From contig RBKR01000004.1 of the NCBI GenBank assembly GCA_004835665.1, positions 930,001 to 994,000 of the forward strand: DNA of 64,000 nucleotides, written 5' to 3'. This document shows positions 33,736 to 46,160 of the stretch, piece after piece. Source of the stretch: Phoma sp. XZ068. Taxonomy: Eukaryota > Ascomycota > Dothideomycetes > Pleosporales > Didymellaceae. Position 1 is the stretch's first letter. Each line of letters starts with the position of its first letter. The notes below the pieces were generated by a model. The model was not told the DNA's origin. It saw only the letters and a program-made list of their open reading frames with translations, and made no database searches. The position numbers and the translations under genes were made by a program.

Positions 33736-36700
33736 AGTTATTTATACTTGCCAGAATTGAGGTTGAAAGTGTAGAGAACACAAATATCCGCGAAATGTAA
33801 CAACAGAACAATTGGTAGAAGGGGCTGAGAAAAAGGCAAAACACTTCAGAGATGTAGCACTGCGAACAGTTCATAACTATACCCCAACACAGCCAAGGTC
33901 TCCTCACCACACATACGCCATTGCATGGCTGAGGCTGTAATCCGAAACTGCCGCAGACGTCCTTCTTTGTTGGACCCCAGTGAAGGACGCCAACCGGGGA
34001 TAGATGTTACTCGAGTTGGCGTAGGGGTCCGGCAAGGGCCTGCGCTGGCTGAGAATTTGGCTCCGAAATGACATGTTGGGTCAGAAGCTTAGATTGCGCC
34101 CGGTGAGGCATTGATCTTTGACCTTAGTCTAGTGTGTGTTGATGTCCAATGGCATCATTGCCAGCCGGTGGAGGCGAGGCGTGGACGCATCCCTTGCTGA
34201 ACCATCTGGAAGACGATATGCGGGGTGGACCGATGTGGAAAGGACCTCCTATACTCTATTCTTGTCTGGGAAAGCCCTACGCATCCAAACAATTACACTC
34301 GTGAGGAGTTGGATTGCTCGGATATGCAGCGTGATAGAACACATCTTCCAGTCCACTCTTACCACACTCTTCCACTTTGCTGATACTTGAGGTGAACTGG
34401 GCTGAATAGAAGCACAAGATGTGGCCGGGCTGTGCACGCAATGCTGTACCTACAATAGGAAGGTTGGCCACAATTACGAGTAGAGCATACCTGCCGGCAT
34501 GTACGTGCTACTTTGTGCATCTAGAAAGCCGGCCGTGTGGATGGCATTTGCACGGCAGTTGCCGTGGATTTCACATCAACCGATGGCGTAGTCCTCATGC
34601 TTACCATTTTGAGATGGAGATGTGTGGATGTTAAGCTTTGTTCCAATCTGCTCGGGAGTTGTCCAATCCAAACCGAATGATCGAAGGGTGCACGATCTAG
34701 ACTTGTGCGTCATAAGGTAGCCGAATTTACTGCAGTGAAGAAGAGTCTTCACATCACTGTCGCCCACACGCTGAGTCCAAGATAATGCTTACTGACCGCT
34801 TAAATGAATGTTTGATGGTGGAGTCAAAGCCTCCAGTGCGAATTTGTATAGCCTGATTGACCTCAAGCTTGTCGTAGGCAGGGTGTCAAGACTGACACCT
34901 TCTTTTCTTTTGTGCACTTTAGTACGTTGTGTTCCATCCTTCAAACGGCCTGGTCTAATGTTTATTTCTGAAGCCTACCAATTAACGACTAAGTTTGATA
35001 AGTTTGTGAACGTGTGATTGAGCATCGGTTTTGCATGTTCTCCTGGTGGGAACCGCAACGTAGGACGCAGGGCTCGCTCGTCATTGTACCGCAGTACTGT
35101 TGACCAGGATAGACTATGCATGATCGTCAGCTTTGACCACCTTACGTTCGTCAGGGTTGCAAGCTAAGTCGAGTATTAAATCAAATGTTTGAACATACGT
35201 TACTTACACACGCGTCCACGATAGCAACGTTGACTGCCAATAGTTGAAGTTCATAGTATGCGTGAGAATGTACGGGCAACGCTGTTTGTTTGAACTGCAA
35301 CGTTTGGGATTTGAATCTTGATTTGCCAGTGATCCTTTTTTTGGAAGCAGTGGCCATATCGTCCCGTTCAGCTTGCACACGAGTTGGTCTAAAACGTATA
35401 GACTGCAACCTTGCTACCCCATGGACGTTGATCTCACACAGGTGAGTTTGATCGTCGCACATACGTCCTCGCCAAGGGGATCTGCTCACCTTGGCACGGC
35501 ACTCCCGCGCTGTGCATCCACAGAGTGAGCATCAAGTGTGAAACACATTCTCTGGACACAGCCTTAATGCGTCTGTTCGATTCTTGTCCGCAATAAGCAA
35601 GGAAGTTGAACCTCCAAGCTTTGTCTTGTCGGCGATGGAGAGATCGTTGCTCTCACTGTCGCTCATGAAGTAGCGGAGTGCGTGGATGATCTGCATTACG
35701 ACCGGACAGTAGGCGTTCCGACTTGGAATGGATGTTCATTGCGGCTTCTCCGGACCAAAAGCTGCTGATACAATCATCCAGCGTTGTCGAATCCACAGTA
35801 ACGGGAGAGGTTTTCGTAAGCTCAGTACGTGTATCCATCGTGCGTTGTCGTGCCAAGCAGTCAAACTCTCACCGATGTTCGTAGCATCAGTTCGTTTCTT
35901 CAGCAAATCGTTAGGAGAAAATGCCTTCCAGGGGTTACCACTAGGATGAGTGAAACCGTTACAGGAATCACATACGGCGTACAGCACAGTAGATCAGGTA
36001 GTGCCAAGCGCGGAACATGACGACGGGATGTGCCCAGAATTCCTCTGGATTGCCAAGGTTACTGGAGAGGTGCAGTGTATTGCCAAGGATGCGACATGGC
36101 TCAATGACGATCAAGTATGAATTTATTGGATCTGAAAGTTTATATACAGTACGGTGCGCGCAAGTCGCTGTAGTAAGGTTGTATTATGGAATTTCATTGC
36201 GAGGTTTTGACGGCCTTTGAAATGGCTGCTGGTGATCCTTGAGTTGTCTCAGTAGTGAAAGGCCAAGCCGCCAAGGTCTCCAACAAGGCTGCCAGTGAGG
36301 AATGGAGTTCATTGAGACAGGCCATCCTGCCGCTCGGTATGCGCGATTTATGGAAGGTGAAGAGGGCTTCGGTTGCGAGAATCTGACCAATAAATCTAGT
36401 AACCTCAAGGACTGGTGGTGGATGGGGATGTGGTGCACGAAGTACAACGCTGATGAGGCTCTTGGCTGTGCAAAGGTTTCAGGAGCTTGCGGCGCGCTTT
36501 GGCGCGGACGACATCACCAACGTCGATCCCCACAATGCACGAGCTTCCTCTAATCTCCGCTTGGATTGCTGTAGCTACAGCAAGATGTATGAAGCACTGA
36601 CCGGTCGAAAGAAGCTCCAGCTACTGCATACGTGTTTTGAACGTGCATAGGGATCAACGTCCCAAGTAATACACAGGGTGATCGTGATGGAGGGCCAGAC

Positions 36701-38187
36701 TCAGTGCCAATGGCTTAATAACAAATTCTTCCTCGTAATCCAAGACCGCAAGTCATCAGGCATTTGCTTGTCTTGAGTTGATCACCGGTTACACCACCCC
36801 CGCAAGACGTGGGAGTACGCGGAAGACTATTCGCTGGGTAGCCCAGGTTGCCTTGGAACTGCAATATCGGTCATGGAAATTTTTCTTCAGCAAGGACAGC
36901 AACAAGGCTCGGATCACTCGCAACATCGTACCTGGAGAGTTGCGGGGAGGAGATCGTGTGCTCAAACCACCCCACGAGATGTCGTGCATCGGCTCGGCGG
37001 CAATCCTCCACCGGTGGCTGTCGTGGAGTTGTGAAAGAGAACATAAAATATTTGAATATCCAATCCCAACCGTGTTGGCGTATGCATGAACCCCATCCTT
37101 AGAGTCACATTGAGCTCACATCACCCTCCCCGCAGCATCTCACTGAGCTGAAGCCTCTAGACGATTTGCGGGATTTACTGTGTATACGCATCGGGTAAAG
37201 CCATGAAGACGTCCTGCAGGTGCTGGGCTGACATTGACCAGCGCAGGACAAGAAACAATTCCCCCGTCTCCAGAAGTTCGAGCGCTGACCAGCTACATGT
37301 GTTCAGACGATTAAGCTTGCAGCTGGAAGGGTGTGGACACCGTCGGCTTCAGACTGTTTAGACGATGCGGTAACCGTTGCCGGGACGAGACAGACCAGTG
37401 AAGTCGAACAAGCATGTAGTGACGAGTGATATTCAAGCCGTCTGTGAGGTGCGATCGGCGGAGTGCAACCTCAATCAACTGAAAGCTTGCGCCGATGCGA
37501 GGCCCGCCGCCTTGGGTGTCTGAGGGCTGCAGGTGCAGTGTGGGGGTCGCATTGCAGGGGTGCGGCTGGCGCGCCCCAATTCGGCTTGGTTTATTCTGCG
37601 GGCTGCAGCGTCTGCCATAACTCTGGGTCCTACATATCTCCCGCGATCCCTGGTGAAAGACCCGCATTTCAAAGCTTCATTTGCACGTTTTGTTGAACAT
37701 CTTTTGGTAGCGCCAAACGGAGTTGGGTAAGAAGACCCTTCCTTGACCGTTCCGCCATCAGCGCCAGGTTTTCCGAAATCCTTCGACCCACACTTGAAGC
37801 GAAGAAGCGAGCCAGTGGACGTCACTGGCGGCTGTCTTATACTGGCCGGTCCCCTCCGCTGTTGATTCACTTCCAGTCTAAGCCTACACTCCGCTTTCCT
37901 CCCACGATTAGGTTCACTTTTGGCACCTTTGGAACTCACACAATTCCATCTCAAGCACACCCCTTCAGTTTGGATGGCGCATTCAAAGCTGGCTTTTTCC
38001 TCGACCCTTTCCCGTTCGATTCCTTGCAGCTGTCTCGAAGCAACATACCACCGGCCAAGTTCACTTCAGCGTGCCTAGCGTGCCTTCCTGTGCAGCAATT
38101 TTTGATATCGATCTTCTACCATATCTTGACCATAGATGATTGCCAAACCTGCACAATTGAGCAGTCAGGGTCCTCACTTGTGTTATC
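33736..38187. other. Gene-poor 4.4-kb stretch
   Basis: No open frame here has a recognisable domain and all are under about 165 codons. No inverted or direct terminal repeats were noticed. The last 330 bp (from about 37860) are CT-rich leader-like sequence before the kinase start. Confidence 0.4.
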
Positions 38188-40341
38188 ATGAACAATCTCG
38201 ACACACACATGTCGAGCATGACAGAATCGTCTCAGTATGACCCTTTTGTGTCTGAACACTTGCAGCGCCGAAATTCTCGGATGGTCGAATGCCATCTCGC
38301 TATCGAAGAGGAGGATGAAAGCATCCGCACCGCAAGCGAGTGTGCCGAACCGCTCACGCCAGCCAGCCATACCAGCGAAGGCTTTCCCTTCTCGCATCCG
38401 TTCCGCTCCGAAGAACATGCAGAGGAGCTCTACGCAACACCAAAAGCTGCCACCAGTCCTATGCCCGACAACCTAGCGCCTCAGACCATGGAATTGGAAA
38501 CAAAACCAGCAATACGCCCCACTTCAGCGCATTCGGATGCAAAAATTACGACTCAGCCAGAAATTCAGGGGCCACCCGAAAAACGTGGATTCGGACGACG
38601 GGTTGGATCTTTCGTGCGCAGCAAGTTGCATCGACGAAACACTCCGAAAGAAGATTCCAAAGACACCAGTTCAGGAGCGCACATCACTCGTCAGGATCCA
38701 GAACCAAAGAAAGGAACCAGATCTACGGCCACTACGACTGCAGCTGAAGAATCTCCGAATGTGGAGAGCCTAGCGATCAATGCTCCAAGGACCAGCAGAA
38801 GGCTTAGCTCCTTTTCGCTTTCCAGAAGTCCTCCAAGGTCATCACGGGCAGCTACGCCACCACCAGGATCCAACTCATCCTTAAAGACATCATCTGATGA
38901 AGAACAGGAACGAAAGACTCGACTCGACAGGAAACCTATGTCTTCTACGGCTTTGTCTAGCATGAACCAACAAAGACCTGGCATCAGTTGGGCTGATAAG
39001 GGCAATGGCAACAAGAGGCATACCTGGTCAAGAAGGCGGTCAGCAAGTACTGATCATATGCCACAGATTGGGAAAGACGACGAGAAGCCTACTGCTGGCA
39101 TGTTGAACACCTTCTCTAAACCGCCCGAGAAGGGCGTGGGCATGAAGGCTCGCCGATTAAGCCTCAATCTGCCAAGTGATTACATAATAGATCAGTGCGA
39201 GCTAGAGAAAGAATTCAAAAGCTCAAGTCTTATGCCTGGCAAGCGAGGCCAGGTGCTAGGTAAAGGTGCTACAGCTGAAGTTCGGATCATGGCTCGTCGA
39301 GGTGTGTCCAAGGATGAGCAACTTGTTGCTGTCAAGATCTTCCGGGATCGAAATTCGGAAGAGACGGAGGAAGACTACATCATGAAGATCAAGTCTGAAT
39401 ACAGCATCGCTCAGAGCTTGCACCACCCCAACATCGTCGAGACTCTTCGCTTATGTACCAATCGCGGCCGCTGGAATCACGTTATGGAATATTGTACTCA
39501 TGGCGAGATCTACTCCCTGGTCGAACGGAAATTATTTGCCAGTGGCACTGAGGGCTTCTATAGCCGCGAGGACCGCTTATGCTTCTTCAAGCAATTACTT
39601 CGAGGAGTCGACTATTTGCATAGCCACGGTATCGCCCACAGAGATATCAAGCTAGAGAACCTCCTCGTTGACAAGAACGGCTACCTCAAGATTTCAGACT
39701 TTGGTGTTGCAGAAGTTTTTAGTGGCGAGCACCCAGGCCTTCGCGCATCCGGAGGCCAGTGTGGAAAGAATATGGGAGAAGTTCGTTTATCGTCTCCTGG
39801 AATCTGCGGCAGCCTTCCATACATTGCTCCCGAAGTACTCGCAAAACGAGGCGCGTACGACCCTCGTCCTCTCGATGTATGGTCTTGCGCCATTGTTTAC
39901 ATTACGATGACCTTTGGCGGATGCCCGTGGCAGGCTGCTAAAACCGAATTCGAATACTACGCAAGGTTCAAGACGGGCTGGATTGAATGGCTGAAAGACC
40001 ATCCGGACGGTCAGCTACATGACGGCCCTGATGGCTATCCGAAATGCGGCAAGCTCTTCAACATGATTGAAGGTCCGGCAACCAGACATCTGATCCTCAG
40101 GATGTTACACCCTATACCCGACAAGCGTATCACGATCCGCAAGGTACTGAACACAAGCCTTATTCAGAACGTTGATTGTTGCTGTCCCGAGAACTATGAA
40201 GATCCTAAGTGCTGTTCAGATGGTACAAACTCCAGTCCAGCTCCGGGTAGACTCTCGCCAAAGAAGCCTCGCCACCACCACATACCCCCCAAACCTGAGC
40301 ACAGGTCTCGCGTCCACATCTTTGAGGTTGGCGAGGCATGA
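38188..40341 (+). CDS. Serine/threonine kinase, Sat4/Hal4-like
   Basis: 717-aa protein kinase in a single exon, of the fungal Sat4/Hal4-Hal5 group, which in yeast stabilises plasma-membrane potassium and nutrient transporters. The N-terminal half (1-345) is disordered and rich in Ser, Pro and basic residues. Kinase domain from about 350: glycine loop LGKGATAEV (about 355), VAVKIF with catalytic-support Lys383, HRDIKLEN with Asp486, DFGVAE with Asp504, then a family-type insert (SGEHPGLRASGGQCGKNMGE) and SLPYIAPEVL. The segment FKTGWIEWLKDHPDG after GGCPWQAAK is typical of this group. The C-terminal tail is Cys- and Pro-rich. All catalytic residues are present, so it should be active. Confidence 0.9.
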   Translation: MNNLDTHMSSMTESSQYDPFVSEHLQRRNSRMVECHLAIEEEDESIRTASECAEPLTPASHTSEGFPFSHPFRSEEHAEELYATPKAATSPMPDNLAPQTMELETKPAIRPTSAHSDAKITTQPEIQGPPEKRGFGRRVGSFVRSKLHRRNTPKEDSKDTSSGAHITRQDPEPKKGTRSTATTTAAEESPNVESLAINAPRTSRRLSSFSLSRSPPRSSRAATPPPGSNSSLKTSSDEEQERKTRLDRKPMSSTALSSMNQQRPGISWADKGNGNKRHTWSRRRSASTDHMPQIGKDDEKPTAGMLNTFSKPPEKGVGMKARRLSLNLPSDYIIDQCELEKEFKSSSLMPGKRGQVLGKGATAEVRIMARRGVSKDEQLVAVKIFRDRNSEETEEDYIMKIKSEYSIAQSLHHPNIVETLRLCTNRGRWNHVMEYCTHGEIYSLVERKLFASGTEGFYSREDRLCFFKQLLRGVDYLHSHGIAHRDIKLENLLVDKNGYLKISDFGVAEVFSGEHPGLRASGGQCGKNMGEVRLSSPGICGSLPYIAPEVLAKRGAYDPRPLDVWSCAIVYITMTFGGCPWQAAKTEFEYYARFKTGWIEWLKDHPDGQLHDGPDGYPKCGKLFNMIEGPATRHLILRMLHPIPDKRITIRKVLNTSLIQNVDCCCPENYEDPKCCSDGTNSSPAPGRLSPKKPRHHHIPPKPEHRSRVHIFEVGEA

Positions 40342-41987
40342 TTTCCACATTATCTCTTTGTTATCATTGCATTAAGTGGCGTTCACATTAGCACAGCATA
40401 GCGTGGTTCAACGGCGATTATTTGCTCATTTTCCGTTCAGCGGTCTTAAGGGCATCTGTTTGCATACTGTATCTCATAGCGAACCAGCATCTGTTGGGTC
40501 CGTAGATTGCATCAACATCCATTGACGAGAAACACATGTGCCCATCAGTGGGGTTTTGATTGGCTGGCCTTACAACACGTCAACGCTGTTACCACTGAAG
40601 ATCAGGGCCTCTACTACTGTTCACTAATTACCAGATCACCTACGGACCGGTGGGCTGAATGCTCCCCGCGCTCATTGACAGCTTTATCAGTCTTTCCATA
40701 CCGACCCTCCACGATCCTCATCATGGCATCCCTATCTCTGAGTTGAAGTATCGTCTCCCGCACCTTTCCGCCCACCCCTTCGACCGGCATGGCGCCGAGT
40801 CGTGAAGCGAGATGAAACCCTTGAAATATCACTCCACACTCTTATCCGCGTTAGACCTCAGGAATCAGTCGCGGCCCAAGCTTCTTGGTGACGCGACAAC
40901 GGGAAGCGAACATCAGCCGTCATCTGCCGCGGCAGCGATTGCGGCTTCATAAACGGGCCGCATAACTCAAACTTCGGTCGATGTGTCGACTTTATCTATT
41001 AGCTAGCTTGGCTTTCCCTTATCACCTATCAGATCGGGTTACGCTTTCCCGTTGATATCAATGGGAATTGTTGGGTTTACTGGGACCACGGTGTGATGCA
41101 TGTCACGCAACACAGCTGTCGGGGGTGCATTGTCGAGATGAGATCAGTCAAGGGAAGGACGTGAGACGTGCTGATTGTTGGCAAAGGAGATGAAGGCTGT
41201 GAGCAACGTGGGATTTGGATGGTTCTCGGCACGCCTTGAGGGTCGGTCGGTAGAAACTCCGATAACGTGGGATTGCGGGGTCGTTCCGAGGGCTGCGTGC
41301 GTACGAGGATGATGGTGGGTCGTGTGCTCGTATCCCGTATCGCAATTGCGGACCAGATCGAAGCGCGAGAATACCTATGGCGAAAATGTACAACCATCAA
41401 TCTGCAAGGTAAGATGGATGAGTGTAGGTAGAACGGTGACTCTTCATGCAGCCGGTCGCGTGGCCCCCTAGGCTCGTCCGTCACCGAGTCTGTCAAGCTT
41501 AACACTCCAAATAAACCTCTTAACAGAAGAGAAGTTGTCTGGGTTCTCAACAATCTATCAAACGTTTTGCACGTAGTAAAATTCTATCAATATCTGCCCT
41601 GATATATATGTCTTTTGGCTTCGGTAACCAGATAAACTTCCCATGGGTGCTGAGCGAACTTCCGCCTCTAACTAGCTCAGCTTCTCAATCGCTTCTCACA
41701 ACAGGCATGGTCCACCAGTAAGCACAATCCTGTCCCATAGCTGTCGTGGCAGATTCGGGTGTGCAGAGCTTACCCTGCGTCAAGCCCAGGTGACAGGAAA
41801 TCCTTTCAGCCAATACCCATCTCAGCTTTCAAGCCTTAAGGAGTAGCTGCAAGCAGCTTGTTGGAAAGCGTAGGGGCCTATTCACCTACAGCTTGCAGTC
41901 ATTTGTAGAACAGCTGATGTGCATTTTGACGCTAACTCTACGGGATAAGGAGTGTATATTGCTTTGATACATTCAGCCATTGACAAT
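40342..41987. other. Intergenic region
   Basis: About 1.6 kb between convergent genes, with no recognisable gene. A 158-codon open frame on the minus strand (41077-41553) has no domain and looks incidental. Confidence 0.45.
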
Positions 41988-42785
41988 CTACAAGAGAAGG
42001 CCACCACCGTCGGTCCTGATCACTGCACCGGCCATGTTGACGTCTCTCATACAATTCAAGAAGCTCTCAGCCACATGCTCTGGCTTTCCCGGTGTCCCCG
42101 TCACCATCTTCTTGCTCATCTGCTCCATCAGCTTCTCCTTCTGCTCCTTAGGCATTCTCCAAAGCTCAGTATCAACTATGCCAGGACTGACACCGTTAAC
42201 CCGGATTGGTTTCATGTCTAACGCCAGATTTCTAACCATAGAGTGGTGACCACCCGCAAATGAACCGATGACGCTCCAGTCCGGCATGGGTCGCTCGCTG
42301 ATACTGCCTGTCGTGATTGTGTAGCTGCTCTGGCGAGAGGTATTAACGTAATGAGGGATGAATTTGGCAGCCAGTAGCGGGGCAAAGAATCGAATTTGAC
42401 CAGCTTTGAGGATGCTCTCCATGGTCATGTCTGTGAGCTTCATAGTAGCGAGCGCATCGCCAGCGGTGAAGATGACATGATCCAGCTTTACGCCGCCCAT
42501 ACGCGTGACGGTTTGTTCAAAGAGAGTTTTCAGCTCCAACTCCAATGCGTCAGAGTTGGAAAGGTCGACTATTTGACCGTGGATGTTAGAGTTAGCGGAC
42601 GGGTATGTTGACCGTAATTTAGTAACAGCGGCCTCTACTTTGGACGATTGTGACGAGGCTATCGTGACACGAGCACCGTACTCGAGGCACGCCTCAGCGG
42701 TGCAGAAGCCAATGCCAGAGGATCCGCCAATGATGAGCACCCGCAAGTCCTGGAGCTTGTTGGAGTATTTTTTCTGATCGTACAT
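41988..42785 (-). CDS. Short-chain dehydrogenase/reductase-like protein without YxxxK
   Basis: 265-aa Rossmann-fold SDR protein, single exon. The cofactor motif is intact: VLIIGGSSGIGFCTAEACLEYGARV (TGxxxGxG type), with the usual IVDLS and HVIFTAGDA strands. The catalytic region is not: after the TTGSIS serine strand, the position of the canonical YxxxK helix reads SFAGGHHSMVRNLALDM, with Phe for Tyr and His for Lys. PIRVNGVSPGIVDTELW, the later SDR landmark, is normal. A set of fungal SDR-like proteins shares this substitution pattern, so it is probably a subfamily trait rather than decay. Substrate unknown; it may be a binding protein or use another mechanism. Confidence 0.85.
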   Translation of the reverse strand: MYDQKKYSNKLQDLRVLIIGGSSGIGFCTAEACLEYGARVTIASSQSSKVEAAVTKLRSTYPSANSNIHGQIVDLSNSDALELELKTLFEQTVTRMGGVKLDHVIFTAGDALATMKLTDMTMESILKAGQIRFFAPLLAAKFIPHYVNTSRQSSYTITTGSISERPMPDWSVIGSFAGGHHSMVRNLALDMKPIRVNGVSPGIVDTELWRMPKEQKEKLMEQMSKKMVTGTPGKPEHVAESFLNCMRDVNMAGAVIRTDGGGLLL

Positions 42786-43247
42786 CTTGTTTGACCTCGT
42801 CTCTTAGCTTGTCTTTTAGGTTGTTGGGTGTTGGAAATGTTGATATTGGTATAATGGTATTAGTCAGTATGACGCAAGATCCACCGCAGTCGTGAGTTTG
42901 CGTAGACCTTTTCTCTAAAAGACACATATTGAAAGATTGCAGGTGCACACCCATATGCTTCATATACTGTAGGAGACCACGTTCGGAGGCAGAGGTTTGG
43001 TGCGGACTTAGCACGGCGTTATGGCTAGCTTCGTCCAAAGTAAACTCCACTCCTCCATAGGTCGACCTAGGCTATACGCATGACACGTTAGCATGCGGTG
43101 GCAGCAGGCGTGAATGGTTTCCCCACTCTTCGCGATTTAGGCAGGTAGTCGCCTGAGATATGGCTGGGCGTTGTTGTTTGGAAATGGTATTTGAATTCTT
43201 TACATGATTTTATGCATTACGCCGAACTGATGCTATGGAAGGAGAAT
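42786..43247. other. Intergenic region
   Basis: 462 bp between two minus-strand genes: EMC1 3' flank and SDR promoter. Nothing else recognised. Confidence 0.5.
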
Positions 43248-46160
43248 CTAAGGTATCGTCCAAAGACTGTTGATCTGTTTTCGCCTGACCTATTGCTAAT
43301 GTAAGCTTGCGAGACCATAGATGGATTATCGGACTTACCAACGGAGCTACAAACAAAACGCCGACAAACAATGCAGCGACGGTCAGAAGCATCTGAATTT
43401 TGTTGAAACCTTTGCCCAGGATATCAAACGCAAAACTGGGGGCGACTCGAGTGCCAAAGATATCGTGACCATAAGCAAATACTAAGCTTGTACTTTCGAT
43501 GCCACTCTCGCTCGTGATGACATCTCTAATGCCCAGCACCTCGTACTTATGGGTCAGGTGCCACTTCGAGTCAAGAGGGAGGAGAGGGGTGTATCTAGAG
43601 AGACCTTCTGCCTGTTCATTTGGAGTAGGATCACGACCAATGGGGCGGCGTGGATCGATGACTTGTCGGGGAATCCCAATAAGAGAGTTGGTTGAAGGGA
43701 TCGTAATGATCAGCTCGCGGCTAGTAATACCTTGTCTTGTCTGTGTTACTGCCATGTGTGAAATCTCTGCCGCGATTTGGTAGCTTTGCGACAGTACGTA
43801 TGGCTTTGCGGCATCACCCTGGGCGTTCGACGGCTTCACAGTCGAAGAGTTTGAAGAAGCGCCCAGAGGTCCTCTATCATCAGGGAGCGGGGACTCGTAG
43901 AGGTCAGAGACGATAAGCTGGTAGCCACGAGATTCTGGCGAGGCAGTCGAGTCAATGGTCAAAGAATAGCTGAACCAATTCTCTGAGATGGTGGAAGGGA
44001 TCGGTCGAGATGTATCAACATCAGAGTGCGACATAGAGTGGAGCAGCTGGCCGGAAGCAGAGTCCAACAGATACACTGAGGCGGTGCGAGTAGATTCTGA
44101 TACGGCTGTGACAAGAACGAGGTTAGGGTTCAAGTACTTGTAGAGCACTCTTCGGTCACCCAGAACCTTACCAATGGAGGCAACGGGGTCCTTAAGTGGC
44201 CGTGAGGTGTAACCGACTATGCGCTCACCGGCAGGAGGTTCAAACGTCCAGACAGATTCGGTGCTCGGCAGGTTTTCCAGGAATCCTGTAAGAACGCCAT
44301 TTGCAAGGGTGAAGGATACCAGCTTCTGTCCTTCTGAAAGCTGGGGTCCGTGCGATTGAAGGTCTACCGACGATGCCAGGCCACCTGTTCTCGAGTTGAT
44401 GAACAAAGAGCCATCAAAGCTTGGGTCCTTGACCTCGACGTAGCCACGGTGGGCCTTAAGGGTGGGATACTCAAACTTGGTATCGGCAAATTGCTCAAGG
44501 TGCACATTCCACAGGACTTTGCCCCGAGAGCCAACATCAAGCGCCGCAAGACGACCCTTCTCAGTTGCAACAACCACAAGCTTGTGGAAGCCAAAAGTGT
44601 CCTGCTGGATGTCGTCGACCGTAGTCTGCTTTGGTTTGCCAACAATGCTGCCGAGGAGACGTTGTGGAATGCTCTGCGCCCAAGCAGGGAAATGCTCAAG
44701 GTCCTGGATGTGCCTCTTCACTCTGTGAATGTAAGCTGAGACTATATTCTGGTGACGCTCGACTTCCAGTTCGGCGGCGAGCGCTTCGACCTCCGGCAGA
44801 CCTGCCCATACAGCGGACGAAGCTTGTGACAAGAACTCGGGCCTAGTCCAAGCAATTTCACCGCTGCGAATAAGGGTCCACTGTCCATTGGAGAAAAGAA
44901 CGGCTGATCTGGCGGCAGTAGCTACTCCAGACTTGACAACGACCTCCGATACTGCATGTACAGGGTAGCCTCCCGCCAACGCGGGCGACCTGGCAATAGG
45001 CCAACGACCAAGGATGCCATGCGAAGACGAAGATACCACACTGACTTCATCTTCAGTGATCCTGGTAAAGTAGACATTGGCATCGGTCGTGCTGGTAGCA
45101 AAGGTACCTCTGACCTGCAACTCTGGGAGACTGTAAGCTTTCGAAACAGTGTTCTTCTTCAGGTCGATGTGGTAGACCTCAGCAGAGTGTCCGAAAGGTG
45201 TCTGGTACTCAACAAGAAAGTGCGTTTGAGAGTTGACATGCCCTGGTGCGTGCAGAACAACCTTCTCGATAGAGTCCTGCCCAGGTGTATTAAAACTTGC
45301 TACCGTCTTTGTGCCGATGATGTTGATCTTGAGAACCTTATTGGTCTTGTCGGTCCATGCCAGTATGGGCGCTGCAGTGTTCGCTCCAGCAAAGACAATA
45401 TGGTCCCTCGATGTAATCTCGGTATCTGAGCTGAGTGTGTATTGATCAAGCTTTTTGCCAGTGATAGGGCTCAGTGAAGTGACCTTTAGCTTCGATCCTG
45501 CACCGATCATAGACGAATGTAGCGAGATGTAGTAGATGGTCGTGGGTGAGGTAGATACTTGGAAGGGTGTGTCACTGCTAGAGGAGGGGTAAGCGTAGCT
45601 CTCGCAATGTGGTGCAGGAATGCTAACCTGGCATCCACGTATGTCCACTTCACGCGACCGGTCTTTCCATCAAGCCTCTTGACACCATGGCTGATACCGG
45701 AAACCAGAACAATGGCGTCCTTGGTTTCGTCTTTTGTGATACCATCCTCTTGTTCCAGAATCTCTAAGTCCTCGATAACTTCCCCGTCGACACTGGTCTC
45801 CCATACCAGCCTGCCATCTGATGAACTCCAAGCCGCTACTCGGTTTCCTATAGCGCTAACAACTGTATCCTGTTCGTCTGCTGCTCTTAGGTGGCCTTTC
45901 CCGCGGGGTCCTGACACAGGGTGCTGTCGCCAGACTAGGGCGCCGTCCTTTGGGTTTATCGCGCCAATTGTCTGGTTCTCTGAAATCGAGTACAGAAGAG
46001 AGGCTTTCGAGCCTCCGTACGGCTTCTGGAAGAAGGTAGCATCGTGCTTTGGTAAGCCTAGCAATGCGTAGTGGAAGTCGATATGATAAGCGTCATCCTC
46101 GAAGATGGCAGATACCGGCGCGAGACAAGCTGCAAGGCTCAATGCAGCAAAGAAACGCAT
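43248..46160 (-). CDS. EMC1: ER membrane protein complex subunit 1
   Basis: Largest luminal subunit of the EMC insertase, 937 aa. Exons 45628-46160, 43339-45577 and 43248-43289. The signal peptide MRFFAALSLAACLAPVSA is followed by IFEDDAYHIDFHYALLG. A PQQ-like beta-propeller fills the lumenal part, with repeats such as GALVWRQH and GRLVWETS. The C-terminal DUF1620 region ends HDIFGTRVAPSFAFDILGKGFNK, then one transmembrane helix. Intron 1 (50 bp) restores VDASSDTPFQVS. The unspliced frame at the 3' end runs to 43210, but splicing out 43290-43338 (GTAAGT to AATAG) gives APLVRRKQINSLWTIP, the usual short cytosolic EMC1 end, so that model is preferred. Confidence 0.9.

Noticed and set aside
41077..41553. 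158-codon minus-strand frame
   Set aside because: No domain or codon bias like neighbouring genes; expected by chance.
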